Numbered from the stretch's first letter, positions 50,551 to 61,500 are shown. The stretch is 64,000 nucleotides of DNA from Phytohabitans maris (GCF_031085175.1 NZ_JAVHUY010000006.1:124001-188000), one strand, 5' to 3'. A program made the numbers and translations. The notes: generated by a model from the letters alone, not told the origin.

Positions 50551-52055
50551 TGACGGAGCGGCTGGACGTCGCCCTGCTGATGGGGGCGGTCGTCGTGCTC
50601 GTGGCCGTCGGGGCGGTGCGCATCTCCACCCGGCTCGGCCTGCCCAGCCTCCTGGTCTACCTCGCGATCGGCGTCGCGCTCGGCGAGTCCGGGCTGGGCA
50701 TCGAGTTCGACAACGCGGAGCTCACCCGCAACCTCGGCTTCTGCGCGCTCATCGTGATCATCGCGGAGGGCGGGCTGACCGCGCGGTGGGGACACCTCCG
50801 CCCGGTGCTCGGCGTCAGCGCCACGCTCGCCACGCTGGGCGTACTGGCCAGCTCGGCGCTCGTCGGGATCGCCGTGTACCTGGTGCTCGACCTGGACTGG
50901 CGGCTCGCGCTGCTCTACGGCGCGGTGCTCTCCTCGACGGACGCCGCCGCGGTCTTCGCCACGCTCCGCCGGCTGCGGCTGCCGCCCCGGCTGGTCGCCA
51001 CCCTCGAGGCCGAGTCCGGCATGAACGACGCGCCGGCCGTCCTGCTCGTCCTCCTGCTCTCCATGAACCCGGCCGGCGGCGGCCACCCCTGGTGGTACGA
51101 GGTGCTCGTCGTGGTCTACGAGCTCGGGGCCGGCGCCGCCATCGGGTACCTGGTCGGCATGGGCGGCCGGTGGGGGCTGCGCCGCGCCGCGCTCCCGTCG
51201 GCCGGGCTCTACCCGATCGCGGCGGTGGGGCTGACCGTCCTCGCGTACGCGGCCGGCGCCGCCGCGCACGCCTCCGGCTTCCTCGCCGTGTACGTGGCCG
51301 GCGTGGTGCTCGGCAACGCCCGGCTGCCGCACCGGCAGGCGATCCTCGGGTTTGCCGACGGGCTGGCCTGGCTCGCCCAGATCGGCCTGTTCGTCCTGCT
51401 CGGGCTGCTCGCCTCGCCCGCGCGGCTGGGCGACGCGCTGCTCCCCGCGATCGTGACCGGCCTCGCGCTGGTGCTGCTGGCCCGGCCGCTGTCGGTGGTG
51501 CTGTCCGCGACGCCGTTTCGGGTCCGCGGGCGCGACCAGGCGTTCCTGTCCTGGGCCGGGCTGCGCGGGGCGGTGCCGATCGTGCTGGCGACCGTACCGC
51601 TCTCGGCCGGGGTCGAGGGCGCCACCCAGCTCTTCGACGTGGTCTTCGTGCTGGTCGTGATCTTCACGCTGGTACAGGGCGGCACGCTCGCGCCGGTCGC
51701 CCGCCTGCTCAAGGTCACCGCGCCGGCCGAGGCGAGCGAGATCCACGTGGACAGCGCGCCGCTCGAACACATGCGTGCCGACCTGCTCCAGATGGAGGTG
51801 CCGGAGGGCTCGCGGCTGGCCGGCGTACACCTGGACGAGCTGCGCCTGCCGGTCGGCGCCTCGGTCACGCTCGTGCTCCGCGACGGGGTCGGCTTCGTAC
51901 CCGGCCCGGACACCCGCCTCAAGGTGGGGGACAGCCTGCTGATCGTCGCCACCGTCCAGGTACGCGACGCGGCCGAGCGGCGGCTGCGCGCGGTGAGCCG
52001 CCGGGGCAGGTTGGCGAGGTGGTTCTACGAGTACGGCGACGATCGCGACGATTGA
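50550..52055 (+). CDS. Cation:proton antiporter, CPA1/NhaP2 type, with TrkA-C domain
   Basis: 501 residues from GTG 50550. Twelve or thirteen transmembrane helices (1-385) carry LPSLLVYLAIGVALGESGLGI, LSSTDAAAVFATLRRLRLPPRLVATLEAESGMNDAPAV (the acidic ion-binding motif) and SWAGLRGAVPIVLATVPL. A cytoplasmic TrkA-C regulatory domain (about 405-480) follows with RLAGVHLDELRLPVG and VGDSLLIVATVQ. It probably exports K+ or Na+ in exchange for protons, gated by a nucleotide or ligand. Coupled to the DUF167 gene. Confidence 0.92.
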   Translation: MTERLDVALLMGAVVVLVAVGAVRISTRLGLPSLLVYLAIGVALGESGLGIEFDNAELTRNLGFCALIVIIAEGGLTARWGHLRPVLGVSATLATLGVLASSALVGIAVYLVLDLDWRLALLYGAVLSSTDAAAVFATLRRLRLPPRLVATLEAESGMNDAPAVLLVLLLSMNPAGGGHPWWYEVLVVVYELGAGAAIGYLVGMGGRWGLRRAALPSAGLYPIAAVGLTVLAYAAGAAAHASGFLAVYVAGVVLGNARLPHRQAILGFADGLAWLAQIGLFVLLGLLASPARLGDALLPAIVTGLALVLLARPLSVVLSATPFRVRGRDQAFLSWAGLRGAVPIVLATVPLSAGVEGATQLFDVVFVLVVIFTLVQGGTLAPVARLLKVTAPAEASEIHVDSAPLEHMRADLLQMEVPEGSRLAGVHLDELRLPVGASVTLVLRDGVGFVPGPDTRLKVGDSLLIVATVQVRDAAERRLRAVSRRGRLARWFYEYGDDRDD

Positions 52056-52215
52056 TCGACTAGAGTGTCCTTTGCCCGGTTTGTGGGTTTAGCGGCCTGT
52101 GAATTGGGTACGAGCGGTGCGGCATGTTGTCGGACGTCTTCACGTTCCGTATTCTTGCCAGCCACCGGAGTGCGCGGCGTCCCGCCGCGCGCCCGTTTTG
52201 CAAGTGGGGGACGCG

Positions 52216-53811
52216 ATGGCCGAGCGGGCGAAAGCCGCACGCGAGGCGGCATCGAAGGGCGGTGCGAGCACACGCACCGGGGGCTCTCGGGCCGCGGCGC
52301 AGCGTACCGCGAGCGCGCCCGCGTCCACCGCACGGGCTGCCAAGAAGGCAGCCCCGGGCCCGGCGCGAAACGGCGCGACGGCCCGAAACGGGGGCGGCAA
52401 GCCTTCCCCCGGACCGGCCCGCGCCAGCGCCTCCACCAGCAAGAAGGCCGCGAAGAAGGCTCCGGCGAAGCCCGCCGCCGGCACCCGTTCGAGCGGCTCG
52501 GCCACCACCGCGCCGGCCGCGAAGCCGGCGGCGCCCGCAGCGGTGAAGAAGCCCGCGGCCAAGGCCACGCGGCCCGCGAAGGCCGCGACGCCGGCGGTGA
52601 AGAAGGTGGCGAGCAAGCCCGCGCGGCCGGCGAAGGCCGCGACGCCGGCGGCGCCCGTGGCGGTGAAGAAGGCGGCGACCACGGCCACGCGGCCCGCGAC
52701 GCCGGCGGTGAAGAAGGTGGCGAGCAAGGCCGCGCGGCCGGCGAAGGCGGCCGGCACCAAGGCGGCGAAGGCATCGACCGCCAAGGCGGCGGCGAAGTCC
52801 GCGACCGGGACGGCGAAGCGCGCGGCCCGGGCGAAGAAGGCGACCGCGAGCAAGGCGACCGCCCCCACCAAGGCGGCGCGGGCGAAGGCGGCGACGACCG
52901 GCGCGGCGCCCGCAACGGCCGCGACGACTGCGGCGGCGCCCGCAACGGCCGCGACGACCGCGGCGGCGTCCGCAACGGGCGCAACGGCCGCGACCAAAAA
53001 GACATCCAGGACCACCCCGGCCAAGGCCGCCGAAGCCACAAAGAACGCACGAGCCGCGAAGCGGGCCGAGGTGGCGCCGGCCGCGACGGGCCCGGAAACC
53101 GCGAAGCGCGCCCCGGCCGCGAAGGGCGTGCGGAAGGCCGCCACCAGGAAGGCGACCGCGCGGAAGAGCACCGCGGCCGCCGTACCCTTGGAAGCCACTC
53201 CCGGCACCGCGCCCGGTCCGACCCCGGTGACCGGCGCGGACGCACCACCACAGACACCGGCGCCCGACCGGGCGCCGGCGGAGGCCGCGGGTCCAGCCCA
53301 CCAGGCCGGAAGCGCTGCGCACACCACCACACCGACCGCGGCCACCCAGGCCCCGCCTATCGCCGCGGACACCGCGGCCAAGGGAGCGACGATGGCGAAG
53401 CCAGCTGACACCAAGACCGCCACCAGCCGCAAGCCGGCGAAGGGGACCCGCAGCGCCGCGGAGACCGAGAAGATCCGAGCCGCCCTGGCGGGGCGCCGGG
53501 ACGAACTGCAAGCCGAGTACGATCAGACGCTGAGCGAGATTACCGAGCTTCAGCGCGAGCGGCTCACCGACTCGGCCGGCGACGACCAGGCCGACACGGG
53601 CACCAAGACGTTCGAGCGGGAGCAGGAGATCTCCCTCGCAAACGGCATTCTCGACCGGATCAGTCAGGTGGAGCGTGCGCTGGAGCGGCTCGACGCGGGC
53701 AACTACGGCTGGTGCGAGCGGTGCGGCAACCCGATCCCGGTGGAGCGGCTCGCCGCGTTCCCCTCGGCGACGCTGTGCGTGACGTGCAAGCAGTTGGAGG
53801 AGCGGCGCTGA
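52216..53811 (+). CDS. DksA/TraR-type zinc-finger protein with histone-H1-like N-terminal region
   Basis: 531 residues from ATG 52216. The first 390 residues are almost only Ala, Lys, Thr, Pro and Arg in KKAxxxA and PAKAAT repeats, like H1-type bacterial nucleoid proteins (predicted DNA-binding and disordered). The last 130 residues are a DksA-like coiled coil (EKIRAALAGRRDELQAEYDQTL) and a C4 zinc finger: Cys500, Cys503, Cys521, Cys524. An internal ATG at 53392 (residue 393) has AAGGGAG six bases upstream and could make a 139-residue DksA-like protein alone. Precedes lspA. Confidence 0.9.
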   Translation: MAERAKAAREAASKGGASTRTGGSRAAAQRTASAPASTARAAKKAAPGPARNGATARNGGGKPSPGPARASASTSKKAAKKAPAKPAAGTRSSGSATTAPAAKPAAPAAVKKPAAKATRPAKAATPAVKKVASKPARPAKAATPAAPVAVKKAATTATRPATPAVKKVASKAARPAKAAGTKAAKASTAKAAAKSATGTAKRAARAKKATASKATAPTKAARAKAATTGAAPATAATTAAAPATAATTAAASATGATAATKKTSRTTPAKAAEATKNARAAKRAEVAPAATGPETAKRAPAAKGVRKAATRKATARKSTAAAVPLEATPGTAPGPTPVTGADAPPQTPAPDRAPAEAAGPAHQAGSAAHTTTPTAATQAPPIAADTAAKGATMAKPADTKTATSRKPAKGTRSAAETEKIRAALAGRRDELQAEYDQTLSEITELQRERLTDSAGDDQADTGTKTFEREQEISLANGILDRISQVERALERLDAGNYGWCERCGNPIPVERLAAFPSATLCVTCKQLEERR

Positions 53812-54380
53812 GCACGGAGACGGAAGCGGCGGTTGGCGAGCGCCCGGCATCGCCGGCACGACGACGGGCGGTGCTGGTGCTGCTCGCCACCGCCGCCGTC
53901 TCGGTCCTCGTCGACCAGGTCACCAAGCATCTCGCCCTCGCCCACCTGGAGGACGACGGCGAGTCGGTCCGCCTGCTCGGGGGCGCCGTCTACCTCAGCC
54001 TGACCCGTAACAGCGGGGCGGCGTTCAGCCTCGGCAGCGACTACACGTTCGTGTTCCCGCTGATCACCTGCGGGGTCATCGCGTGGATCGTGTGGATGGC
54101 GCTCAAGCTGCGGTCGGTGCCGTGGGGCGTGGCGCTGGGCCTGGTGCTCGGCGGTGCGCTGGGCAACGCCGGCGACCGCGTCTTCCGCGCCCCCGGCCCG
54201 TTCCAGGGGCACGTGGTCGACATGATCAGCCTCTTCGGTCCCAACGGCGAGCACTGGCCGATCTTCAACGCGGCCGACTCCTCCCTGGTCTGCGGCGTGG
54301 TCCTGGCGGTCGCCCTGGAGTTCACCGGCCGGCAGCGCGACGGCACCCGAGTGAAAGCGACGAGGAAAGCCGACAAATGA
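53808..54380 (+). CDS. lspA: Prolipoprotein signal peptidase LspA
   Basis: 190 residues if it starts at CTG 53808: CTGA overlaps the preceding stop and GGAGGAG (53796-53802) sits five bases before it. GTG 53871 is the only later standard start and would cut into helix 1. Four transmembrane helices and catalytic aspartates are visible: [11 protein letters not shown] and [11 protein letters not shown], with [10 protein letters not shown] also conserved. It cleaves lipoprotein signal peptides in the membrane. Four-base overlap (ATGA) with the RluD-like gene. Confidence 0.9.
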   Translation: MSTETEAAVGERPASPARRRAVLVLLATAAVSVLVDQVTKHLALAHLEDDGESVRLLGGAVYLSLTRNSGAAFSLGSDYTFVFPLITCGVIAWIVWMALKLRSVPWGVALGLVLGGALGNAGDRVFRAPGPFQGHVVDMISLFGPNGEHWPIFNAADSSLVCGVVLAVALEFTGRQRDGTRVKATRKADK

Positions 54381-55303
54381 GCACCCGCTCCGTCCCGGTG
54401 CCGGACGGGCTCGATGGCCTGCGCCTCGACCAGGCCGTGTCCCGCCTCTTCGGACTGTCCCGCAGCGCCGCCGCGGCGCTGGTGGAGGGCGGTAACGCGC
54501 TGGTCGACGGGGTGCCGCGGCCGAAGGCCGACAAGGTCAGCGCCGGCTCCTGGCTGGAGGTCACCCTGCCCGCGCCGCCGTCGGCCGTGGAGGTGGTGCC
54601 CCAGGCCGTACCCGGGCTACGGGTGATCTACGCGGACGACGACATCGTCGTGGTGGACAAGCCGGTCGGCGTGGCCGCCCACCCGAGTCCAGGGTGGACC
54701 GGACCGACCGTGATCGGCGGCCTCGCCGCGATCGGCCACCGCATCTCCACCAGCGGTGCGGCCGAACGGCAGGGCGTCGTGCACCGCCTCGACGTCGGCA
54801 CCACCGGCGTGATGGTGGTGGCCAAGAGCGAGCACGCGTACACGGTGCTGAAGCGCGCCTTCAAGGAGCGCGAGGTCGAAAAGCGGTACCACGCGCTGGT
54901 GCAGGGGCACCTCGACCCGTTGCGCGGCACGATCGACGCGCCGATCGACCGACACCCCACGCACGACTACAAGTGGGCCGTGATGTCGGGCGGTAAGCCG
55001 AGCGTCACGCACTATGACACATTGGAGGCGTTCCCGGCGGCCAGTTTGGTCGACGTACGGCTGGAAACCGGCCGTACGCACCAGATCCGGGTCCACTTCT
55101 CGGCCATGCGGCACCCGTGCGTGGGTGACCTGACGTACGGTGCGGATCCGACACTCGCAGCCCGGTTGGGGCTGTCCAGACAGTGGTTGCACGCCCGCGC
55201 GCTCAGCTTCCTCCACCCCCGTACGGGGGAAGAAGTTCGCTTCGTCAGCGACTACCCTGATGACCTGGCGCACGCGTTGGAGACGCTCCGTGACGCCGCC
55301 TGA
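54377..55303 (+). CDS. rluD: RluD-type 23S rRNA pseudouridine synthase
   Basis: 308 residues from ATG 54377. An S4 RNA-binding domain (about 12-75) starts [29 protein letters not shown]; the synthase domain (about 80-300) has [16 protein letters not shown], the catalytic Asp in [17 protein letters not shown], and [22 protein letters not shown]. It isomerises uridines in large-subunit rRNA (helix 69 for E. coli RluD; target here inferred). The lspA-rluD pair is a widespread actinobacterial arrangement. Confidence 0.93.
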   Translation: MSTRSVPVPDGLDGLRLDQAVSRLFGLSRSAAAALVEGGNALVDGVPRPKADKVSAGSWLEVTLPAPPSAVEVVPQAVPGLRVIYADDDIVVVDKPVGVAAHPSPGWTGPTVIGGLAAIGHRISTSGAAERQGVVHRLDVGTTGVMVVAKSEHAYTVLKRAFKEREVEKRYHALVQGHLDPLRGTIDAPIDRHPTHDYKWAVMSGGKPSVTHYDTLEAFPAASLVDVRLETGRTHQIRVHFSAMRHPCVGDLTYGADPTLAARLGLSRQWLHARALSFLHPRTGEEVRFVSDYPDDLAHALETLRDAA

Positions 55304-55347
55304 CCATCCGGGTCGAAGGCCGACGACAGTCGAGGGAGAGCTACGCC

Positions 55348-56370
55348 GTGCGCACTGGCGACCTGCTGCGCCGGTTGGACAGCCGGTTGTTGCCGCCGCT
55401 GGCACGAGCGATGTCGCGGCTGGCACAGGGACGTCTCCGGATGCGGGTGCTGACCGGCGTCGCGCTGCTCTCGTCCACGGCCGTGCTGCTCACCGCGGTG
55501 TGGGCCGCCGACCGCGGCGAGCCCGCCGGTGACCCGACGGTCGGCGAGGTCGTGCGGGTCGGCGTGGCGGAGGGGCAGTCCATCCCCGGGTACGTGGCGA
55601 CGAGCCGCCGGGAGCTCGCCGAGCTGGTCGCCGCCCCACAGTCCACGGGGGACACGTACGCGCTGGTCACCTTCACGGAGTACCTGGCGCCCGAGCGGCT
55701 CGCCCCGGTGTTGCGCGAGGTGAGCGTCACCGAGGTCTTCGGGCGGGTGCCGCTGGCCGATACCCAGACACAAATCGTCCGCATTCCCGCCGCGCGGATC
55801 CCGGGTGACGTGGTCGACGGCATGGTGGAGGTGGCCGAGCGCAAGGAGGCCGAGGCCGCCGAGTACCAGTCGCTGAGCGGCACGTTGACCGGCGGCAGCG
55901 AGCGGGAGCGGCAGCTGCGCCAGGTGTACGACAGCGGCGCCGCGGTGGCCGCCGCCGAGGCGACCGCCTACCGGTCCTCGTGCTCCTGCGTGTACGCGGC
56001 GGTGATCCGTGCCACACCGGCCGCGCTGGAGCGGATCTCCGCCCGCTCCGAGGTGCGCGCGGTCGACCCGGCACCCGAGGTACGCCGCCTCGACCGGGCC
56101 GTGTTCCTGCCGCCGCTGCCCGAGCAGGAGGACGTCGTCCGGCCGCCGGCCGACACCGCGCTCCCGTCGCCGGACCCGTCGGCGCCGCCGCCGTCCACGG
56201 CCCCCGTCGAGCCGGCGCCGACCAGCGGCTCGGCACGGCCGGAGCCGCCCGCGACCAGCGGCCCGCCGGACTCGCCCGCGCCGACCACCGCCGAGCCGGC
56301 CGACACCCTCCCACCCGCGTCGGCGCCACCGGCGACCGAGCCGGCGGCCTCCCCGGCGGCCGCCCTGTGA
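55348..56370 (+). CDS. Single-pass membrane protein with Pro-rich C-terminus, hypothetical
   Basis: 340 residues from GTG 55348 with GAGGGAGAGC upstream. An N-terminal basic segment precedes one transmembrane helix (about 33-53), then a predicted extracellular folded domain (about 60-245) that includes SCSCVYAAVIRA, and a 90-residue Pro/Ala/Ser/Thr tail, likely wall-spanning. No family recognised. Its last 33 bases are partly duplicated immediately downstream (56341-56373 against 56374-56407), just before the first 125-bp repeat unit. Confidence 0.75.
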   Translation: MRTGDLLRRLDSRLLPPLARAMSRLAQGRLRMRVLTGVALLSSTAVLLTAVWAADRGEPAGDPTVGEVVRVGVAEGQSIPGYVATSRRELAELVAAPQSTGDTYALVTFTEYLAPERLAPVLREVSVTEVFGRVPLADTQTQIVRIPAARIPGDVVDGMVEVAERKEAEAAEYQSLSGTLTGGSERERQLRQVYDSGAAVAAAEATAYRSSCSCVYAAVIRATPAALERISARSEVRAVDPAPEVRRLDRAVFLPPLPEQEDVVRPPADTALPSPDPSAPPPSTAPVEPAPTSGSARPEPPATSGPPDSPAPTTAEPADTLPPASAPPATEPAASPAAAL

Positions 56371-56399
56371 GCGCCGGCGGCGGCCTCCCCGGGGGCGCT

Positions 56400-56583
56400 G
56401 TGAGTGAGCGAGTTGGCGCGGCGGCGTCTGGACGGAGCCGGCCCGCCGACGGAGTCGGGGTTTCGGGCCGGTGGAGGAAGACGTCGCCTTTGGCGCCGCA
56501 TGAGCGAGCGAACCCGGAGGCGCTGTGAGTGAGCGAGTTGGCGCGGCGGCGTCTGGACGGAGCTGGCCCGTCGACGGAGTCGG
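56400..56583 (+). repeat. 125-bp repeat unit plus a truncated tandem copy
   Basis: Unit 1 spans 56400-56524, and a second copy starts at 56525 and matches for about 59 bases. Each begins GTGAGTGAGCG. Unit 1 encodes a 42-codon frame starting VSERVGAAASGRS whose TGA overlaps the GTG of the next unit. About 94 percent identical by eye to the unit at 62170. The rest of the gap (56371-56823) holds no other gene. Confidence 0.8.
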
Positions 56584-56823
56584 AGCGACTGTGACGGCAT
56601 GTGCGGCCGCGGTCACTGCCGGCAGTGGCGTCCCGGATCACAGATCGACCGTTGAACTGTTGGCCAATGAGGTTCGTGTCCAGACCGGATGCCCAGTTGG
56701 GGCCGGAAAGGTGGCAGTGTGACGCACCATGTGTGCTTCGCTCGTTGGACCGATGGTGTGGTCTGAATAAGGATTTGTTCGTAGCCTGTCAGGCGGGACC
56801 GATGGCGCTGGGAGGGGCGAGCC

Positions 56824-58452
56824 GTGGAGGGCACCGAGACCGGCTGGGGCCGGCCTGCGGAACCAGCGCCGCGTTGGCGGGCGCTGCTCGACCGTGCCCG
56901 GGGCGGCGGACGCAACGGTGATCAGGCGGACCTCGACTTCGATCCACGCGGGCGCCGCGCGCCGAGCCCGCTGGACGGCCGCGACGACGACGGCCCCGCC
57001 TTCGACCTGCCACCGCCCCGCCCGCTCGACGGCGGCTACGACGACCGGTGGGACGACCCGCGAGGTGGAGGCGGCCGCGGCTACGACGGCGGTCGCGGGT
57101 TCGACGATCCACCGCCGCGCCCCCGCGGTGTGAACGGCACGGCAAACGGCGCCAACGGGCGCTCCCGCTCCGGCACCGGCGGTTACCCGCCGGCCGGCGG
57201 CTACGGCAGCCCCGTGGCGTACGGGAGCCCGGTCGACTACCCCGACGACGGCTACCCGCCGGACGCGCGCTACGGCGACCAGCGCTACCCCGACCAGCGG
57301 TACGCCGAACCCCGCCGCCCCGAGCCCCGCTACCCGGCGGCCGAGCCCGGATACCCGGCGCAGGATCCGCGCCTGGCCGCCCGCCCCGGCCCGCCGGCCG
57401 TCCGCGAGCCGGCGCCCCGTGAGCCCGCACCTCGTGAGCCGGCGCCCCGCGATCCCACCCCGCGCCCGACCTCCTCGCCCGGGGGATACAGCCGCTGGGC
57501 CGAGCTCGAAGGCGGATGGCAGCCACCGGCGGCCCCGCCACGCGCCGCGGCGGCGTCCGCACCGGCCCGACCCGCCACGCCCCCGCCGCAGCAGGACAAC
57601 GGGTACGTGCCGCAGGTGGAGTTCCGGCAGACCCGCCCCGACGCGGAGGTGGAGCGGGCGGTCAGCGTACTCCGGCGGGATCTGGGCATGCCCAAGGTCC
57701 TCGCGTTCGCCAACCCCAAGGGCGGCGTGCACAAGACCACCGCGACCGTGCTGGCCGCCGCCACCGTCGGCAGCGTCCGCGGCCGCGGCGTGCTCGCCTG
57801 GGACGACAACGAGCTGCGCGGCACCCTCGGCCTGCGCGCCGGCAGTGCCCGCCACGCCCGTACCATCCGGCACCTGATCGCCGATCTGGCCGACGTTGAG
57901 GCCCGCCACGGGCTGGAGCTCAAGGAGGAGCTCGACGACTACCTGCGGCACGCCTCCGACGGGTCGTACGACGTGCTGGCCGGCGAGGAGAGCCCGCGCT
58001 TCGCCCAGCGCCTCGACCAGTACACCGTCCGCCGGGTGCTGGAGCTCCTGCGCCGCACCCACGACGTGATCTGCGTCGACACCGGCAACAACGTGGAGAG
58101 CGCCAACTGGCAGACCGTGCTCCAGGCCGCCGACCAGCTGGTGATCACGACGGTGCCGCGCGAGGACGCCGCGTTCACCGCGGACTGGATGCTCGACCTG
58201 CTCGACGAGGTCGGGATGGGCGAGCTCGCCGCCAACGCCGTGACGCTGCTGTCCTGCCCGACGCCCGGCCACTCGCCGCTGCTCGAAGACCTGGCCCGGC
58301 ACTTCTCCACCCGCACCCGCGCGGTGGCCATCGTGCCGTACGACCAGGCGCTGGAGACCGGCTCCTCGATCGAGTACAACCAGCTCCAGCCGGAGACCCG
58401 GGCGGCCTGGCTCAAGGCGGCCTCGGTGATGCTGGAGCCGTTCGTCCGTTAG
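56824..58452 (+). CDS. MinD/ParA-like ATPase with long disordered N-terminus
   Basis: 542 residues from GTG 56824 (GGGAGGGGCGAG upstream). The first 260 residues are Pro/Arg/Gly/Tyr/Asp-rich and probably disordered. The ATPase domain (about 285-540) begins with VLAFANPKGGVHKTTAT: the deviant Walker A normally reads KGGVGKT, here His303 replaces Gly, with both lysines (299, 304) kept. Walker A' CVDTGNN and a later AIVPYDQALE follow. Similar proteins act in partitioning, polar positioning or type VII secretion; this one lies between a membrane protein and dnaE. Confidence 0.8.
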   Translation: MEGTETGWGRPAEPAPRWRALLDRARGGGRNGDQADLDFDPRGRRAPSPLDGRDDDGPAFDLPPPRPLDGGYDDRWDDPRGGGGRGYDGGRGFDDPPPRPRGVNGTANGANGRSRSGTGGYPPAGGYGSPVAYGSPVDYPDDGYPPDARYGDQRYPDQRYAEPRRPEPRYPAAEPGYPAQDPRLAARPGPPAVREPAPREPAPREPAPRDPTPRPTSSPGGYSRWAELEGGWQPPAAPPRAAAASAPARPATPPPQQDNGYVPQVEFRQTRPDAEVERAVSVLRRDLGMPKVLAFANPKGGVHKTTATVLAAATVGSVRGRGVLAWDDNELRGTLGLRAGSARHARTIRHLIADLADVEARHGLELKEELDDYLRHASDGSYDVLAGEESPRFAQRLDQYTVRRVLELLRRTHDVICVDTGNNVESANWQTVLQAADQLVITTVPREDAAFTADWMLDLLDEVGMGELAANAVTLLSCPTPGHSPLLEDLARHFSTRTRAVAIVPYDQALETGSSIEYNQLQPETRAAWLKAASVMLEPFVR

Positions 58453-58566
58453 GTCGCAAGTCCTCGCCGGCGTGATCCAGATGGCACGCTTCGGGGCCGT
58501 GTCGGCGGCGCCGGGCGTCGTACCCGCGGGCTAGGCTCTGCCAAGGTTGACACTGGGAGGGGCAGG

Positions 58567-61500
58567 GTGCCGGAGCCGTCTTTCGTGCATCTTCACGTAC
58601 ACACCGAGTACTCGATGCTCGACGGCGCGGCGCGCTTGAAAGACCTCTTCAGCGAGGCCAAGCGGCTGGAGATGCCGGCCCTGGCGATGACCGACCACGG
58701 CAACCTCTTCGGGGCGTACGACTTCTTCAAGCAGGCCACCGCCGCCGGCGTAAAGCCCATCATCGGCTCCGAGATGTATTTGACGCCCAACAGCGACCGG
58801 CGGGATCGGACCCGGGTGCGGTGGGCCGACGGCGGGGAGAACGACGTCTCCGGCGGTGGCGCCTACACGCACATGACGATGCTCGCCGCCGACGCCGACG
58901 GGCTGCAAAACCTCTTCCGCCTCGGATCGTTCGCCAGCCTGGAGGGCTACTTCTACAAGCCGCGCGCCGACCGCGAGCTGCTCCACCGGTACGCGAAGGG
59001 GATCATCGCCACCACCGGCTGCCCGTCGGGTGAGATCCAGACCTGGCTGCGGATCGGCGATTTCGACAAGGCGTGCGCGTCGGCGGCCGAGTTTCGCGAC
59101 ATCTTCGGCCCCGACAACTTCTATCTCGAGCTGATGGACCACGGGCTCGACATCGAGACCCGGGTCCGCGAAGACCTGATCCGGCTCGGCAAGCGGCTCA
59201 ACCTCAAGCCGGTCGCGACCAACGACCTGCACTACACGTTCGACCGCGACGCCGACGCGCACGAGGTGCTGCTGTGCGTGCAGTCCGGCTCGACGATGGC
59301 CGACCCCAAGCGGTTCAAGTTCGACGCCCGCGACTTCTACCTGAAGTCCCCGGCCGAGATGCGCAAGCTGTGGGACGCGGAGGTCCCCGGCGCCTGCGAC
59401 AGCACGCTGGAGATCGCGGAAAAGATCGGCGACTACTCGGCGCTGTTCGCCTCGCGCAACCTGATGCCCCAGTTCCCGGTGCCGGCGGGGGAGACCGAGG
59501 AGTCGTTCCTGCGCAAGGAGGTCATGCGCGGGCTGGAGCGGCGCTTCCCCGACGGCGTGCCCGACGACCGGCGCGTCCAGGCGGAGTACGAGCTGGACGT
59601 CATCATCAAGATGGGCTTCCCCGGCTACTTCCTGGTGACCGCCGACCTCGTGGCGTACGCGAAGCGGGAGGGCATCCGGGTCGGTCCGGGGCGCGGCTCC
59701 GCAGCGGGCGCCCTGATCGCGTACGCGCTGGGCATCACCGAGCTCGACCCGATGCAGCACGGCCTGCTGTTCGAGCGGTTCCTCAACCCCGACCGCATCT
59801 CGATGCCCGACATCGACATGGACTTCGACGAGCGCCGGCGCGGCGACATGATCCGTTACGCGACGGAGAAGTACGGCGAGGAGCGGGTCGCGCAGATCAT
59901 CACGTACGGCACGATCAAGGCGAAGGCGGCGATCAAGGACGCGGCCCGGGTGCTCGGCTACCCGTTCGCGATGGGCGACAAGATCACCAAGGCGATGCCG
60001 CCGGCCGTCATGGGCAAGGACATCCCGCTCGGCGGCATCTTCGACTCCAGCCACCCGCGCTACCCCGAGGCCGTCGAGTTCCGCCAGCTGTACGACAGCG
60101 ACGCCGAGGTGCAAAAGATCGTCGACACCGCCAAGGGCCTGGAAGGGCTCAAGCGGCAGTGGGGCGTGCACGCGGCCGGTGTGATCCTCTCCCGCGACCC
60201 GCTGGTCGACGTGCTGCCGATCCACAAGCGCGAGCAGGACGGCGCCATCATCACCCAGTGGGACATGGGCGCCTGCGAGTCCATCGGCCTGCTCAAGATG
60301 GACTTCCTCGGCCTGCGCAACCTCACGATCCTCGACGACTGCCTCGACGCGATCCGCGACAACCGGGGCGTCGACGTGGTGCTCGAAGACCTGCCGCTGG
60401 ACGACAAGCCCACGTACGAGCTGCTCGCCCGCGGCGACACGCTCGGCGTGTTCCAGTTCGACGGCGGGCCGATGCGGGCGCTGCTGCGCTCGATGGTCCC
60501 GGACAACTTCGAAGACATCTCCGCCGTGGGCGCGCTCTACCGCCCCGGCCCGATGGGCGCCAACGCGCACAACGACTACGCCGACCGCAAGAACAACCGC
60601 AAGCCGGTCGTGCCGATCCACCCCGAGCTGGCCGAGCCGCTGAAGGACATCCTGGGCGACACCTACGGGCTGATCGTCTACCAGGAGCAGGTCATGGCGA
60701 TCGCGCAAAAGGTGGCGGGCTACACGCTCGGCAAGGCAGACCTGCTCCGCCGGGCGATGGGCAAGAAGAAGAAGGAGATCCTCGACAAGGAGTTCGAGCC
60801 CTTCGCCGCCGGCATGAAGGACAACGGCTACTCCGACGCGGCGATCAAGACGCTCTGGGACATCCTGGTCCCGTTCTCCGACTACGCGTTCAACAAGGCG
60901 CACTCCGCGGCGTACGGCGTGGTGTCGTACTGGACCGCCTACCTCAAGGCCAACTACCCCGCCGAGTACATGAGCGGCCTGCTCACCTCGGTCGGCGACG
61001 ACAAGGACAAGTCGGCGGTCTACCTGGCCGAGTGCCGGCGCATGGGCATCAAGGTGCTGCCGCCGGACGTCAACGAGTCGATGGCCCGTTTCGCGGCGGT
61101 CGGCCAGGACATCCGCTTCGGCCTGGCCGCGGTGCGCAACGTCGGCACCAACGTGGTCGAGGCGATCATGCGGTGCCGCAAGGAGAAGGGCGCCTACGCC
61201 GACTTCTACGACTTCCTGCGCAAGGTCGACGCGGTGGCCTGCAACAAGAAGACCATCGAATCGCTGATCAAAGCGGGCGCGTTCGACTCGATGGGGCACA
61301 GCCGCAAGGGCCTGCTCGCGGTGCACGCCGACGCGATCGAGTCGTTCCTCGACACCAAGCGCAACGAGGCGGTCGGCCAGTTCGACCTCTTCGGCGGCGG
61401 CGACCTCGGCGGCGCGCCGATCGAGGTGACCCCGCCGATCCCGACCGACGAGTGGGACAAGGGCGACCTGCTCACGTTCGAGCGGGAGATGCTCGGCCTG

